From positions 1-48,797 of the forward strand of contig NZ_NRQY01000001.1 in NCBI RefSeq assembly GCF_003996855.1: a stretch of DNA of 48,797 nt. The letters run 5' to 3'. Source of the stretch: Morganella morganii (GTDB taxonomy: Bacteria > Pseudomonadota > Gammaproteobacteria > Enterobacterales > Enterobacteriaceae). Within the stretch, counting starts at the first letter, position 1. Every line of letters starts with the position of its first letter. A program made the translations under genes and the position numbers. Shown here piece by piece: positions 41,022 through 48,797 of this stretch. The notes under the pieces are model-generated. The model was not told the DNA's origin, did not search any database, and worked only from the letters and a program-made list of their open reading frames with translations.

Positions 41022-41330
41022 ATGTTTGCTGTTATTTTTGAAGTTACCATGCCGGAAGATAAGCAATCCCGTTACCTGGATATTGCCGCCGGGCTGCGTC
41101 CGCTGCTCAATGATGCAGACGGTTTTATCTCCATCGAACGCTTTGCCAGCCTGAGTACGCCGGGCAAATTATTGTCGCTCTCATTATGGGAAGACGAAGC
41201 ATCTTTGCTGAAATGGAAACAAAACCTGCAACACCGGCAGGCACAGGAAGAAGGTAAAGCGGATATTTTTTCTTTTTACCGGATACGTATTGCTGAAATC
41301 AGCCGTGAATATGCGTTCGGGCAGGAATAA
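41022..41330 (+). CDS. ABM-domain monooxygenase-like protein, copy 2
   Basis: A 102-residue antibiotic biosynthesis monooxygenase-type protein: MFAVIFEVTMPEDKQSRYLD, GFISIERFASLSTPGKLLSL, SLWEDEASLLKWKQNLQHRQAQEEGK. It is distinct from the copy at 38700. It lies 15 bp upstream of an ArsR-family regulator gene, and such pairs are usually co-transcribed, so the regulator may sense the substrate of this enzyme. The ATG follows AAGGAG. Confidence 0.87.
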   Translation: MFAVIFEVTMPEDKQSRYLDIAAGLRPLLNDADGFISIERFASLSTPGKLLSLSLWEDEASLLKWKQNLQHRQAQEEGKADIFSFYRIRIAEISREYAFGQE

Positions 41331-41344
41331 TCTGCGGAGGTGAT

Positions 41345-42039
41345 ATGTCAGAAGAACACATACCGGAATTAGAAACCGCTCTCGCCGGTGTGGCGGCCGC
41401 CCTTGCCGATCCGTCCCGTATCCGCATGCTCTGCGCCCTGATGGATGGCCGGGCATGGACCGCGACTGAACTGAGCATTGCCGCGGATATCAGTGCGTCA
41501 ACGACCAGCGCGCATCTTACAAAACTGGTCACCGGGAAACTGATCATCTGTATACCTCAGGGGCGTCACCGCTATTATCAGCTTGCCGGATTAAACGTGG
41601 CTGAAGTCATCGAAAAAATGATGAATCTTACCGGGATTCCGGTGACAGCCGCTATCCGTAAATCCTCCGCACCGGTACATTTACGGCAGGCCAGAACCTG
41701 TTATGACCATCTGGCCGGCGAAACTGCCGTTGCTGTATATGATGCGATGCAGGAAAAAGGCTGGATAACCGCTGACGGAGCCGCGCTGACAACATCAGGC
41801 GAATCCGCGCTGATAATACCCGGCCTGCTGCCCGCACGCACCGTGAAACGGGTTTTCTGCTGCGGCTGTCTGGACTGGAGCGAACGCCGGTTTCACCTCG
41901 GCGGTTATCTGGGTGCCGCCCTTTTCACACACTGTGAGCAACAGGGCTGGCTGACCCGCACACCGGGCTACCGTGAAGTGACCATTACCGGGAAAGGAAA
42001 AAACAATTCCGGCAATGGCTGGGGATTCAGATTCCGTAA
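41345..42039 (+). pseudogene. ArsR-type regulator with a C-terminal frameshift
   Basis: A winged-helix repressor of the ArsR group that pairs with ABM monooxygenases. Residues 10-95 carry the HTH (LADPSRIRMLCALMDGRAWT, SASTTSAHLTKLV) and GRHRYYQL; the C-terminal half has the cysteine motif RVFCCGCLDWSERR. The frame breaks at an A run (41998-42003, six A): with a seventh A it would end ITGKGKKQFRQWLGIQIP and stop at 42037-42039, giving 231 residues and ending exactly where the convergent gene ends. As written, the frame runs on to 42259, antisense to that gene. Most of the protein is unaffected, so some function may remain. Confidence 0.8.
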
Positions 42040-42306
42040 TTATGAGCTTCTGACCAGTAACAGTGATAATTTACGGGCAAACGGCAGAACAAATAAGACG
42101 GTCGGAAAAGCAATGGCCCAGGATATACCCCATGATGTCAGCCACGGGGAAACCAGCAGCCACGAGAACCCCAGTGCTTTGACGGTACTGATAAACGAGA
42201 CAATACCACTCATGACCAGCGATAAGAAAAAAGGTACCAGGAAGATTAACGCGCGCTGAGGCAGCTTCGGAAAACCTAAAATGTAATTTTTGTCCTGAAA
42301 AGACAT
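42040..42306 (-). CDS. DUF2798 membrane protein
   Basis: An 88-residue inner-membrane protein with two hydrophobic segments, of the DUF2798 family: LIFLVPFFLSLVMSGIVSFI, STVKALGF and SWGISWAIAFPTVLFVLPFARKL. Function is unknown. I start at MSFQDKN (42306) behind CGGAG; upstream in-frame codons are not conserved. It is convergent with the ArsR-type gene, and the two stop codons would abut if that gene's frame is repaired. Confidence 0.83.
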   Translation of the reverse strand: MSFQDKNYILGFPKLPQRALIFLVPFFLSLVMSGIVSFISTVKALGFSWLLVSPWLTSWGISWAIAFPTVLFVLPFARKLSLLLVRSS

Positions 42307-42486
42307 AGACGACTCCGTATAGTGACGACACAACAACACATAACCGTTGTAATGTACAAAGTTACATGCGTTGATTAACGTAAACGCTTACGGGTCAGAG
42401 AACAGACCGTTGATGGCGCTATTCTATGAATCTGACTGCATTTGTCAAATGCAATTTATTCTCAACAAAAAAATAATAACGGTTAT

Positions 42487-43908
42487 TCAGTCATCATCAG
42501 AAAAATTCAGGAAACTGAACATGCGCTCTTTATAACGGGTAGTGGCCTTCAGGAGTTCTGAACCGGAAATATCCTGCAAACGCCCGTCACGGGCCATTTT
42601 CCGGAGATCATCAACCCGGAGATTATCACTCAGTAAAGTGCGTACGGTCATATTATCCGGTATAAGATAAATCGGGCTCTGCATAAGCTGCGATGACCCC
42701 AGCCGGTCAAAATAATAATATTGCCCGCCCTTCTGCCAGACTTCCCCGTAATGATGAGAGGTAATATCGCCAATTTTTACCCAGCTATCCGTTGTATTAT
42801 CATCAAGACGCCGGAGAACCGTGCTGCGGGAAATCAGTCCCGGAGATTTCCGGCCGCCCCATGATTCCTCTCCCTGCAAATACCGTGTTTCATTACCGCA
42901 GGAAAAAATCAGCGGGGATATTTCCTGACAGCTTGCCTGCAATGTCGGATTATCGCCCGCACGACGGATCTTCTCTTTTTTGCGGTCATAAAAATAAATA
43001 CCCTGCGCGGATAAAAACAGCCCCTGATTAATATGCTGACCATAAAAACTGATCACACGGTAAGGCGCATATTCCGGTGGAAATACGACATTATTCATCG
43101 CCACCTGACCGGTTTGCGGATCAAATAAATACGCTTCCTGAAATAAATTGCCAAGGTAAAAGCTATACAGAGATCCGGTGTCTTTCAGCGGTAATAAATG
43201 GTGCTGATAATAAACATGTTCCCCGTCGTGATAAAATACCCGGCTCTGACGCACTGATTTATCATCCTGCCGGACATCCACCGGACGTATTGTCTCCGGG
43301 TTTGCGCCGGGCATTAATTTACCCTCAAAGAAAACCTGTTCCCCGTTACTGATAAGACCGGAATCCGGTAATATCTGGTACGCAGTAACAGACGGCGGCA
43401 AAGGCTGCTGCGGATAATAGTAAGTCTGCGGTTTATCACTCAGGCCCCAGCCGTAACACCATTCCTGATACAATTTTTGCAGGCCGGTCAGTTCATTATT
43501 AATCCGGGTATAGGGGGCACAGAAAACGGTATTTTTACCATCCGTAAAATAAGCATTGCCGATGGTAACGGCCGTCCGGGGATTAAAATCCGGAACGGGA
43601 AGATTGCCGCACCAGGCGTGGTTTTTATCAGCGGCAAATTGCCGGCCATTGTAGCTGTTATTGTCAGTCAGTAATCTGAAACTGTCCGGGTCCGCATCTG
43701 GCATTAAAAAATACCCGTCAGACGGAACAGCGGCATAGACATGGCCGTCATACAATGTGAAAACAGAATTCCCGAATGGTTTTCCGTTCCGGTCAATATC
43801 GTAATACGGGGTTTTATCCGTGGCCAGAATAACCCCGGAGATAAACAGGACAGAAGCCAGCATAATGCCGGACATCAATATAATGATAACCGTTTTGCTG
43901 ACTTTCAT
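42487..43908 (-). CDS. DKNYY-domain protein, membrane-anchored or exported
   Basis: A 473-residue protein with a hydrophobic N-terminal segment (residues 7-29) acting as anchor or signal. The rest is a series of beta-repeat units of the DKNYY type, seen in VYAAVPSDGYFLMPDADPDS, FRLLTDN..FAADKNHAW, FFEGKLMPGANPETIRPV and VFYHDGEHVYYQHHLLPL. It should lie in the periplasm or on the outer face of a membrane. Function is unknown. The start is well formed behind GGAG, and its 5' end lies 18 bp downstream of ynfA in the same direction, so the two are probably co-transcribed. Confidence 0.82.
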   Translation of the reverse strand: MKVSKTVIIILMSGIMLASVLFISGVILATDKTPYYDIDRNGKPFGNSVFTLYDGHVYAAVPSDGYFLMPDADPDSFRLLTDNNSYNGRQFAADKNHAWCGNLPVPDFNPRTAVTIGNAYFTDGKNTVFCAPYTRINNELTGLQKLYQEWCYGWGLSDKPQTYYYPQQPLPPSVTAYQILPDSGLISNGEQVFFEGKLMPGANPETIRPVDVRQDDKSVRQSRVFYHDGEHVYYQHHLLPLKDTGSLYSFYLGNLFQEAYLFDPQTGQVAMNNVVFPPEYAPYRVISFYGQHINQGLFLSAQGIYFYDRKKEKIRRAGDNPTLQASCQEISPLIFSCGNETRYLQGEESWGGRKSPGLISRSTVLRRLDDNTTDSWVKIGDITSHHYGEVWQKGGQYYYFDRLGSSQLMQSPIYLIPDNMTVRTLLSDNLRVDDLRKMARDGRLQDISGSELLKATTRYKERMFSFLNFSDDD

Positions 43909-43926
43909 ATTTCTCCGGTCATTTCC

Positions 43927-44250
43927 TCACCGCCATCCGCTGATAATGATCCCCGCACCGGCAAGAACGACGGCCGCACCAGTCCAGTCTGAGGCAGACA
44001 ACGACACACCATCAACCACCCGCAGCCATATCAGTGCAGTCACCACATAGATTCCGCCATACGACGCGTAAATTCTGCCGCTGGATTCAGGGTGTAATGT
44101 CAGCAGCCAGACAAATGCGGCCAGACTGGCAGCAGCAGGAAGCAATAACCATACACTCCCCTGTTTTTTTAACCATAAATACGGGAAGTAACAACCGGCG
44201 ATTTCAGCCAGTGCGGTCAGAACAAAAAGGCCGATAATTTTTAATGTCAT
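43927..44250 (-). CDS. ynfA: YnfA/UPF0060 family membrane protein
   Basis: A 107-residue inner-membrane protein with four hydrophobic segments, matching E. coli YnfA (108): [59 protein letters not shown]. It resembles small multidrug resistance pumps, and YnfA of Shigella has been described as an SMR-type efflux protein. It lies between the DKNYY gene and a TetR regulator on the same strand. Confidence 0.93.
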   Translation of the reverse strand: MTLKIIGLFVLTALAEIAGCYFPYLWLKKQGSVWLLLPAAASLAAFVWLLTLHPESSGRIYASYGGIYVVTALIWLRVVDGVSLSASDWTGAAVVLAGAGIIISGWR

Positions 44251-44516
44251 AGCGTTTTCTCCGTCACTATCCGGCCAGTATACCGGTATATTTACACGAA
44301 GCGGCTGTATTTTTCATACCGGTTGGTTCTGCATGCGCCTCTGCGTCTGTGTCAGCACAATGGCGTTGCTGCCAGCCGGAGAAAACAGGCGTCAGGATTT
44401 AAAGATGGGAATTACTCCGGATAAATAAATTTATCCAAAACGCCTGATCCCGCAATGTTATACGGGTAATTGAGGAAGTTATGATAAATACCACATAACC
44501 GGGTATTTTCCGGCTG

Positions 44517-45158
44517 CTATGTTTTATCAGCCAGTATCTGTTTCATAAAAATAGTAATAAACAAATCGAGCGGTTCACTGTTGCGGGTCAGTTTGGCGCG
44601 CATTACTGCCCCTTCCCAGCCCGACCAGAAAAAAGCCGCCATCTGCCTGCAATCAGTATTTCCGGAAATAAACTTCTGCGCCTGCGCTTCCAGAAGACAA
44701 TTTTCCACTTTCTTTTGCCAGCCGGTAATAATTTCATCCAGTATTTCGCAATACCCTGCCGGCAAACTGACAACTTCCTGCCCGAGATTACCCACCAGAC
44801 ACCCTCGCTGCCAGTGATATTTTTCCATTCCGGATTTAGTAATTCTGCAAAATGCCAGCAATCTTTCCGGTGGCGGCAATGTGGTATCAGACAGACATTT
44901 ATCCAGCAGATAAGAAAAACAGCTATCATAATTACGTATGACTTTCAGACCAAAATTTTCTTTACTGCCAAAGTAATAATAAAAAGATCCCTTCGGAACA
45001 CCGGCTTTTTTTAATATTCCGCTGATATCCGACGTCATATATCCTTTTTCAGTAAATACCTCCGTACCGCTGCGGATCAATATTTCTTTTACATCCGTAC
45101 CTGCATCATGGTTTTTCGGCGGCCGTCCCCGTTTCGGTTTTGTAATTATTGCTGTCAT
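44517..45158 (-). CDS. TetR-family repressor (AcuR/NemR-like)
   Basis: A 213-residue repressor: N-terminal HTH (VFTEKGYMTSDISGILKKAG, then VPKGSFYYYFGSKENF) and an all-helical ligand domain with RGCLVGNLGQEV, which is characteristic of the NemR/AcuR group that senses reactive electrophiles such as acrylate or quinones. The basic leader KPKRGRPPK is typical of such proteins. Target and inducer are unknown; ynfA is the nearest downstream gene on the same strand, about 270 bp away. Confidence 0.87.
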   Translation of the reverse strand: MTAIITKPKRGRPPKNHDAGTDVKEILIRSGTEVFTEKGYMTSDISGILKKAGVPKGSFYYYFGSKENFGLKVIRNYDSCFSYLLDKCLSDTTLPPPERLLAFCRITKSGMEKYHWQRGCLVGNLGQEVVSLPAGYCEILDEIITGWQKKVENCLLEAQAQKFISGNTDCRQMAAFFWSGWEGAVMRAKLTRNSEPLDLFITIFMKQILADKT

Positions 45159-45227
45159 TACGTTTTATCTCTGTTATGCGGAATATACAGACTACTTACC
45201 GTATAAATTCCGGTTGTTTCGCTACAG

Positions 45228-45260
45228 GAAAAAATCCTCCCGCCGTCACTGCACGGGAGG
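45228..45260 (-). terminator. Terminator of the speF-potE operon
   Basis: On the minus strand CCTCCCG and CGGGAGG form a 7-bp stem across 11 nt followed by ATTTTTTCC, 20 bp past the potE stop codon. Confidence 0.85.
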
Positions 45261-45280
45261 AACCCACCGGAGAGTATTCG

Positions 45281-46609
45281 TTATTTCACCATTACGTCCT
45301 GGTTTTGTTTCATTTCAAACCGGGGAGAAACAAAACCATACAGTGTCCAGCCGAGGAAGGTGGCAAGCGCCCCCCACATCACAGCATCTTCACCGGATGA
45401 ATACAGCGCATAGAAACTATAAGCGGCACCGATAAATGCAATCACATTGCCTGTCCGTGCTTTTTTAGGGTCCACATTGGCGACCTTTTGCAGAATAATC
45501 ATGGCAGCCATGGAAAGGATATAAGGGATAATATTAGTAACAACAGCCAAGTTAACCAGCACATTGAACTGTTTATTCAGTGACGGGCTGATGGTCATCA
45601 GCGACAATACAGACTGGATAACAACAATAACCAGCATACCTTTTACCGGAGCATCCGCTTTGGTAACGGCAGAAAATATTTTCGGGAAATAGCCGGAATC
45701 GGATGATGATTTAAATACCTGTGCAATGGTGAACTGCCAGCCTAATAATGAACCGCAGCAGGACATAATCATCAGCGCCATCACAACTTTACCCACACCC
45801 GGCGTAAACATTTGTGAGAATGCCAGGCCAAACGGTGCAGTAGAGTTTGCCAGATCCATATTCGGCACAATACCGGCAATAACGTTCGTTGATACTATAT
45901 AGATAACCGCTGCACCTAATGTTCCGCCCAATACCGCAATCGGCACATTTTTTTCAGGATTATCAACCGCCTCACTGTTAGCACATGCTGATTCCATCCC
46001 TAAAAATGCCCATAATGTCATCGCAATAGAGGAACCGACCGCCTCAAAAAGCGGAAAATTATGCGGGTTCCAGGAATTAACATACAGTTCAGGACTGAAC
46101 CACCACCAGCCGATAACCGAAATACCAACAACCGGAATAATTACCCCCCAAACAGTCACACTGCTGATCCGCCCGGTGATCCGTGCACCGCCGAAATTTG
46201 CCACCGTACAAATCCACAACACAACAATTGTGGCAATACAGATACCCAGCGGCGTCATCGCCGCATCCATCAGCTCAGCGCCATAACCGACGGCTGAAAT
46301 CGCGATCGCAACGTTTGCAATCAGCAGAGAAACACCATAGGTGTAATTCGCCATAAAGTTACCGGATTTACCGAATGCGTATTCCGCGTAACCTCCCATC
46401 CCTCCGCTGCGGCGGCTGTACATACCACACTTGGCAAATGCATAAGCCAGTGCCATAGAGCCGACAGCGGTCACAACCCAGGACAGAATAGAAATCGTCC
46501 CCACTTCCGCCAGTTTTGTCGGCAGCATAATGATGCCGGACCCCATCATATTCACTGCGGTTAATATAGTGAGCTGTAATACGCTCATTTTATTTTTTGA
46601 AGCACTCAT
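45281..46609 (-). CDS. potE: Putrescine:ornithine antiporter
   Basis: Inner-membrane APC-family exchanger with twelve membrane segments, 442 residues. It matches E. coli PotE (439) almost throughout, for example MMGSGIIMLPTKLAEVGTIS, GGMGGYAEYAFGKSGNFMAN, AFLGMESACANSEAVDNPEK and SCCGSLLGWQFTIAQVFKSS. It exports putrescine in exchange for ornithine, working with SpeF in acid resistance. I start at ATG 46609 behind GGGGAG; the adjacent ATG at 46612 is possible. It is 63 bp downstream of speF on the same strand. Confidence 0.96.
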   Translation of the reverse strand: MSASKNKMSVLQLTILTAVNMMGSGIIMLPTKLAEVGTISILSWVVTAVGSMALAYAFAKCGMYSRRSGGMGGYAEYAFGKSGNFMANYTYGVSLLIANVAIAISAVGYGAELMDAAMTPLGICIATIVVLWICTVANFGGARITGRISSVTVWGVIIPVVGISVIGWWWFSPELYVNSWNPHNFPLFEAVGSSIAMTLWAFLGMESACANSEAVDNPEKNVPIAVLGGTLGAAVIYIVSTNVIAGIVPNMDLANSTAPFGLAFSQMFTPGVGKVVMALMIMSCCGSLLGWQFTIAQVFKSSSDSGYFPKIFSAVTKADAPVKGMLVIVVIQSVLSLMTISPSLNKQFNVLVNLAVVTNIIPYILSMAAMIILQKVANVDPKKARTGNVIAFIGAAYSFYALYSSGEDAVMWGALATFLGWTLYGFVSPRFEMKQNQDVMVK

Positions 46610-46672
46610 CATATTTCTCCCCGGCCGACGGAGCACGCTCATCCGCGCTCCGCCATGCACGAATTAACGAAC

Positions 46673-48797
46673 TCAGTGTTTAATTACATAGCCGTATGCC
46701 CGCTGACGGCCATCTTCGTCACTGCGGATATACACACCCTGTAATTCCGGTGAGAATCCCGGGAAGAGGTTAATCCCCTCCTCCAGCGCCAGAAAATATT
46801 GCTGTACGGAGCCGCCCCAGATTTCCCCCGGAACGACACACAGCACTCCCGGCGGATAAGGCAGAGCGCCTTCGGCCGCAATACGGCCTTCAATCTGATC
46901 CACTGCAACCAGTTCCGCATTACCGCGCACAAACGCAATATTCGCCGCCTGCGGCAACATGCTGACCTGCGGAAAATGTGATTTGCGGAACATCTCTTTC
47001 TGGAGTTGTTTCACATTAAACTTCACATACATATCATGCATTTCCTGACATAACTGACGGATGGTATACCCCTGATAATGGGCTTCATGTGCATGATATA
47101 CAGACGGCAGTACCTCTTTCAGCGGAGCATCCTGTTCCAGTAATTGCTCAAAACGGGCAATCTGAGCCACCAGATGCTGCATTTTTGCCATGCTTTCAGC
47201 AGGTGTCAGCAGGAACAGAATGGAGTTAAGATCGCATTTTTCAGGAATGATATTATTTTCACGCAGATAGTTGGCCAGAATCGTTGCCGGAACACCGAAC
47301 GCTTCATAATTACCGGTTTTGGCATCAATACCCGGCGTTGTCAGCAGTAATTTGCAAGGATCAACAAAATACTGATTTTCTTCATATCCCTCAAAGGCAT
47401 GCCAGCGCTCACCCGGCACAAAATTGAAGAACCGGAGATCATTGGCAATCACATCAGTATCAAAGTCGCCCCATGAACGGCCATCAATAGTTTCCGGAAT
47501 GAACGGACGGATATGCTGACAGGATTTCAGCAGCAACTTACGGGTTTCAATCCCGGTTTTCACGCAGTCCATCCATAAACGCTTACCCGATTTCCCTTCA
47601 TGCATTTTGGCATTCACATCCAGAGCGGCAAACAGCGGATAGAACGGGCTGGTGGAGGCATGCATCATAAAGGCATTGTTCAGACGCTTATGATTCACAT
47701 AACGGCTCTGGCCTTTAATATGACTGTCTTTTTTATGGATCTGAGATGTCTGAGAGAAGCCGGCCTGTTGTTTATGAACAGATTGTGTGACCAGAATTCC
47801 GGGATCATTTTCATTCAGCTCCAGCAAAAGCGGAGAACAATCTTTCATCATCGGAATAAACTGCTCATAACCAACCCAGACGGAATCAAATAAAATGTAG
47901 TCACATAAATGACCGATTTTATCGACAACCTGGCGTGCGTTATAAATTGTTCCGTCATATGTGCCCAGCTGAATAACGGCCAGGCGGAACGGACGTTTTT
48001 CACCGGTTCGTTCAGGTGCGACTTCTTTAATTAAACCGCGGAGATAATTTTCCTCGAAACAGTTAGCATCAATCCCGCCGATAAATCCGAACGGGTTGCG
48101 CGCGGCCTCCAGATAAACCGGCGTTGCCCCCGCCTGTATTAATGCGCCGTGATGGTTTGATTTGTGGTTGTTACGATCGAATAATACCAGGTCACCCGGC
48201 GCCAGTAAGGCATTAAGCACCACTTTATTTGAGGAAGACGTACCATTAAGGACAAAATAGGTTTTATCCGCATTAAAGACTTTCGCCGCATGCTGCTGTG
48301 CCGCGCACGGAACCCCTTCATGAATCAGCAGATCCCCCATGGAGACATCCGCATTACATAAATCAGAACGGAATAAATTTTCGCCGAAATATTCAGCAAA
48401 CTGGTTACCCAGCGGATGACGGCGGAAAAACTCCCCGCCCTGATGCCCGGGACAATCAAAAGCTGAATTTCCCTGTTCAACATACTTTTTCAGACTGCCG
48501 AAAAATGGCGGCAACAGGCTTTCTTCATATTTCAGCGCCGCTGTTTCCAGTTGTTTACTGTATAATTCACTGTTCTTTTTATTTAAATCAATCACGCCGG
48601 TTAACCGTGTAATGACATCTGCCGGAATGACTTCGTGATCACTGATTACAGCGAAAACCGGTTGTTCAAAACTGTGCTGCTCAATAAAATCCAGCTTTCC
48701 GTCGCGGATATCATCAAGTGAAATAACGATTACAGCAACATCAGTAAAATCTGTATTCAGGATATCCACACATTCCCGGTGTGTTGAAATATAGCCG
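46673..48797 (-). CDS. speF: Inducible ornithine decarboxylase, 5' end outside the window
   Basis: PLP-dependent fold-type I decarboxylase that converts ornithine to putrescine and consumes a proton. The frame is open to the right edge of the window, giving 708 of about 730 residues; the missing part is the first 20 or so residues of the N-terminal wing domain. The PLP lysine is in VTQSVHKQQAGFSQ, and family blocks FDCPGHQGGEFFRRHPLGNQ, NGTSSSNKVVLNALL, FDSVWVGYEQFIP and AEGALPYPPGVLCVVPGEIW are complete. The end YVIKH is shorter than in E. coli by about 15 residues. Any speFL-type leader would lie beyond the window. Confidence 0.96.
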   Translation of the reverse strand, partial: GYISTHRECVDILNTDFTDVAVIVISLDDIRDGKLDFIEQHSFEQPVFAVISDHEVIPADVITRLTGVIDLNKKNSELYSKQLETAALKYEESLLPPFFGSLKKYVEQGNSAFDCPGHQGGEFFRRHPLGNQFAEYFGENLFRSDLCNADVSMGDLLIHEGVPCAAQQHAAKVFNADKTYFVLNGTSSSNKVVLNALLAPGDLVLFDRNNHKSNHHGALIQAGATPVYLEAARNPFGFIGGIDANCFEENYLRGLIKEVAPERTGEKRPFRLAVIQLGTYDGTIYNARQVVDKIGHLCDYILFDSVWVGYEQFIPMMKDCSPLLLELNENDPGILVTQSVHKQQAGFSQTSQIHKKDSHIKGQSRYVNHKRLNNAFMMHASTSPFYPLFAALDVNAKMHEGKSGKRLWMDCVKTGIETRKLLLKSCQHIRPFIPETIDGRSWGDFDTDVIANDLRFFNFVPGERWHAFEGYEENQYFVDPCKLLLTTPGIDAKTGNYEAFGVPATILANYLRENNIIPEKCDLNSILFLLTPAESMAKMQHLVAQIARFEQLLEQDAPLKEVLPSVYHAHEAHYQGYTIRQLCQEMHDMYVKFNVKQLQKEMFRKSHFPQVSMLPQAANIAFVRGNAELVAVDQIEGRIAAEGALPYPPGVLCVVPGEIWGGSVQQYFLALEEGINLFPGFSPELQGVYIRSDEDGRQRAYGYVIKH

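Noticed and set aside
40501..41154. A 217-codon plus-strand ORF overlapping the DMT gene and the second ABM gene
   Set aside because: It runs out of frame through two recognisable genes with good starts, and its product is Arg/Cys/Tyr-rich noise.
42040..42259. The C-terminal 75 codons of the ArsR-type ORF as a real domain
   Set aside because: They are antisense to the DUF2798 gene, and a one-base repair gives a family-like end at 42039.

Overview
The window looks like chromosomal DNA of a Morganella-type enterobacterium (Morganella morganii or a close relative). The reasons are a tyrosine phenol-lyase gene next to a tyrosine permease gene, an ornithine decarboxylase/antiporter pair (speF-potE), a DUF4822 secreted protein, and many genes with clear Escherichia coli counterparts (ygjH, ebgRAC, ygjI, ghrB, psiE, eco, yecH, ydcH, ynfA). 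The assignment rests on remembered protein families, not on a database search.

Layout. 1-1473: the right edge of a P22-like prophage (xis-int) inserted at the 3' end of tRNA-Thr(CGU). 1474-5585: a long AT-rich regulatory stretch, then tpl and tutB for tyrosine breakdown. 5600-11900: a small basic ORF, secreted proteins of unknown function, a nucleoside module (CNT permease divergent from a DeoD-type phosphorylase) and a YcaD-like MFS carrier. 12174-15700: an IroE-like periplasmic esterase and a Fur-boxed TonB-dependent siderophore receptor, separated by a gap made of palindromic repeats. 15836-28263: a galactose/beta-galactoside island in the order galR/S, ygjH, galMKTE, ebgR, ebgA, ebgC, ygjI. 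In E. coli ygjH is next to ebgR, so the gal operon appears to sit inside an ancestral ygjH-ebg cluster. Here galT carries two in-frame nonsense codons, and galK, ebgA and ygjI each carry a one-base frameshift. 28340-45160: mostly ordinary housekeeping or accessory genes (lipoprotein, truncated NCS2 permease, ghrB, Mig-14-like, CDF exporter, usp, psiE, ecotin, a LexA-controlled dinI homologue, small transporters and regulators). It also holds a junction between a truncated ygbA and what looks like the C-terminal end of a type III secretion stator gene (sctL). 45228-48797: potE and the 5'-truncated speF.

The most interesting signals are: (1) a family of roughly 98-bp palindromic elements with four copies in the window, whose arms change in a base-pair-preserving way; (2) the coordinated damage of the lactose-to-galactose pathway while its regulators remain intact, together with shared operator-like sequences upstream of ygjH, ebgR and ebgA; (3) a 16-codon leader ORF made of two 21-bp-spaced direct repeats, ahead of a His/Gly-rich exported protein with two internal repeats; (4) the ygbA/sctL junction. 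One caveat applies to all frameshifts: all five are losses of a single base from a run of identical bases. They could therefore be consensus errors in the assembly as well as real decay. The two galT nonsense codons cannot be explained that way.
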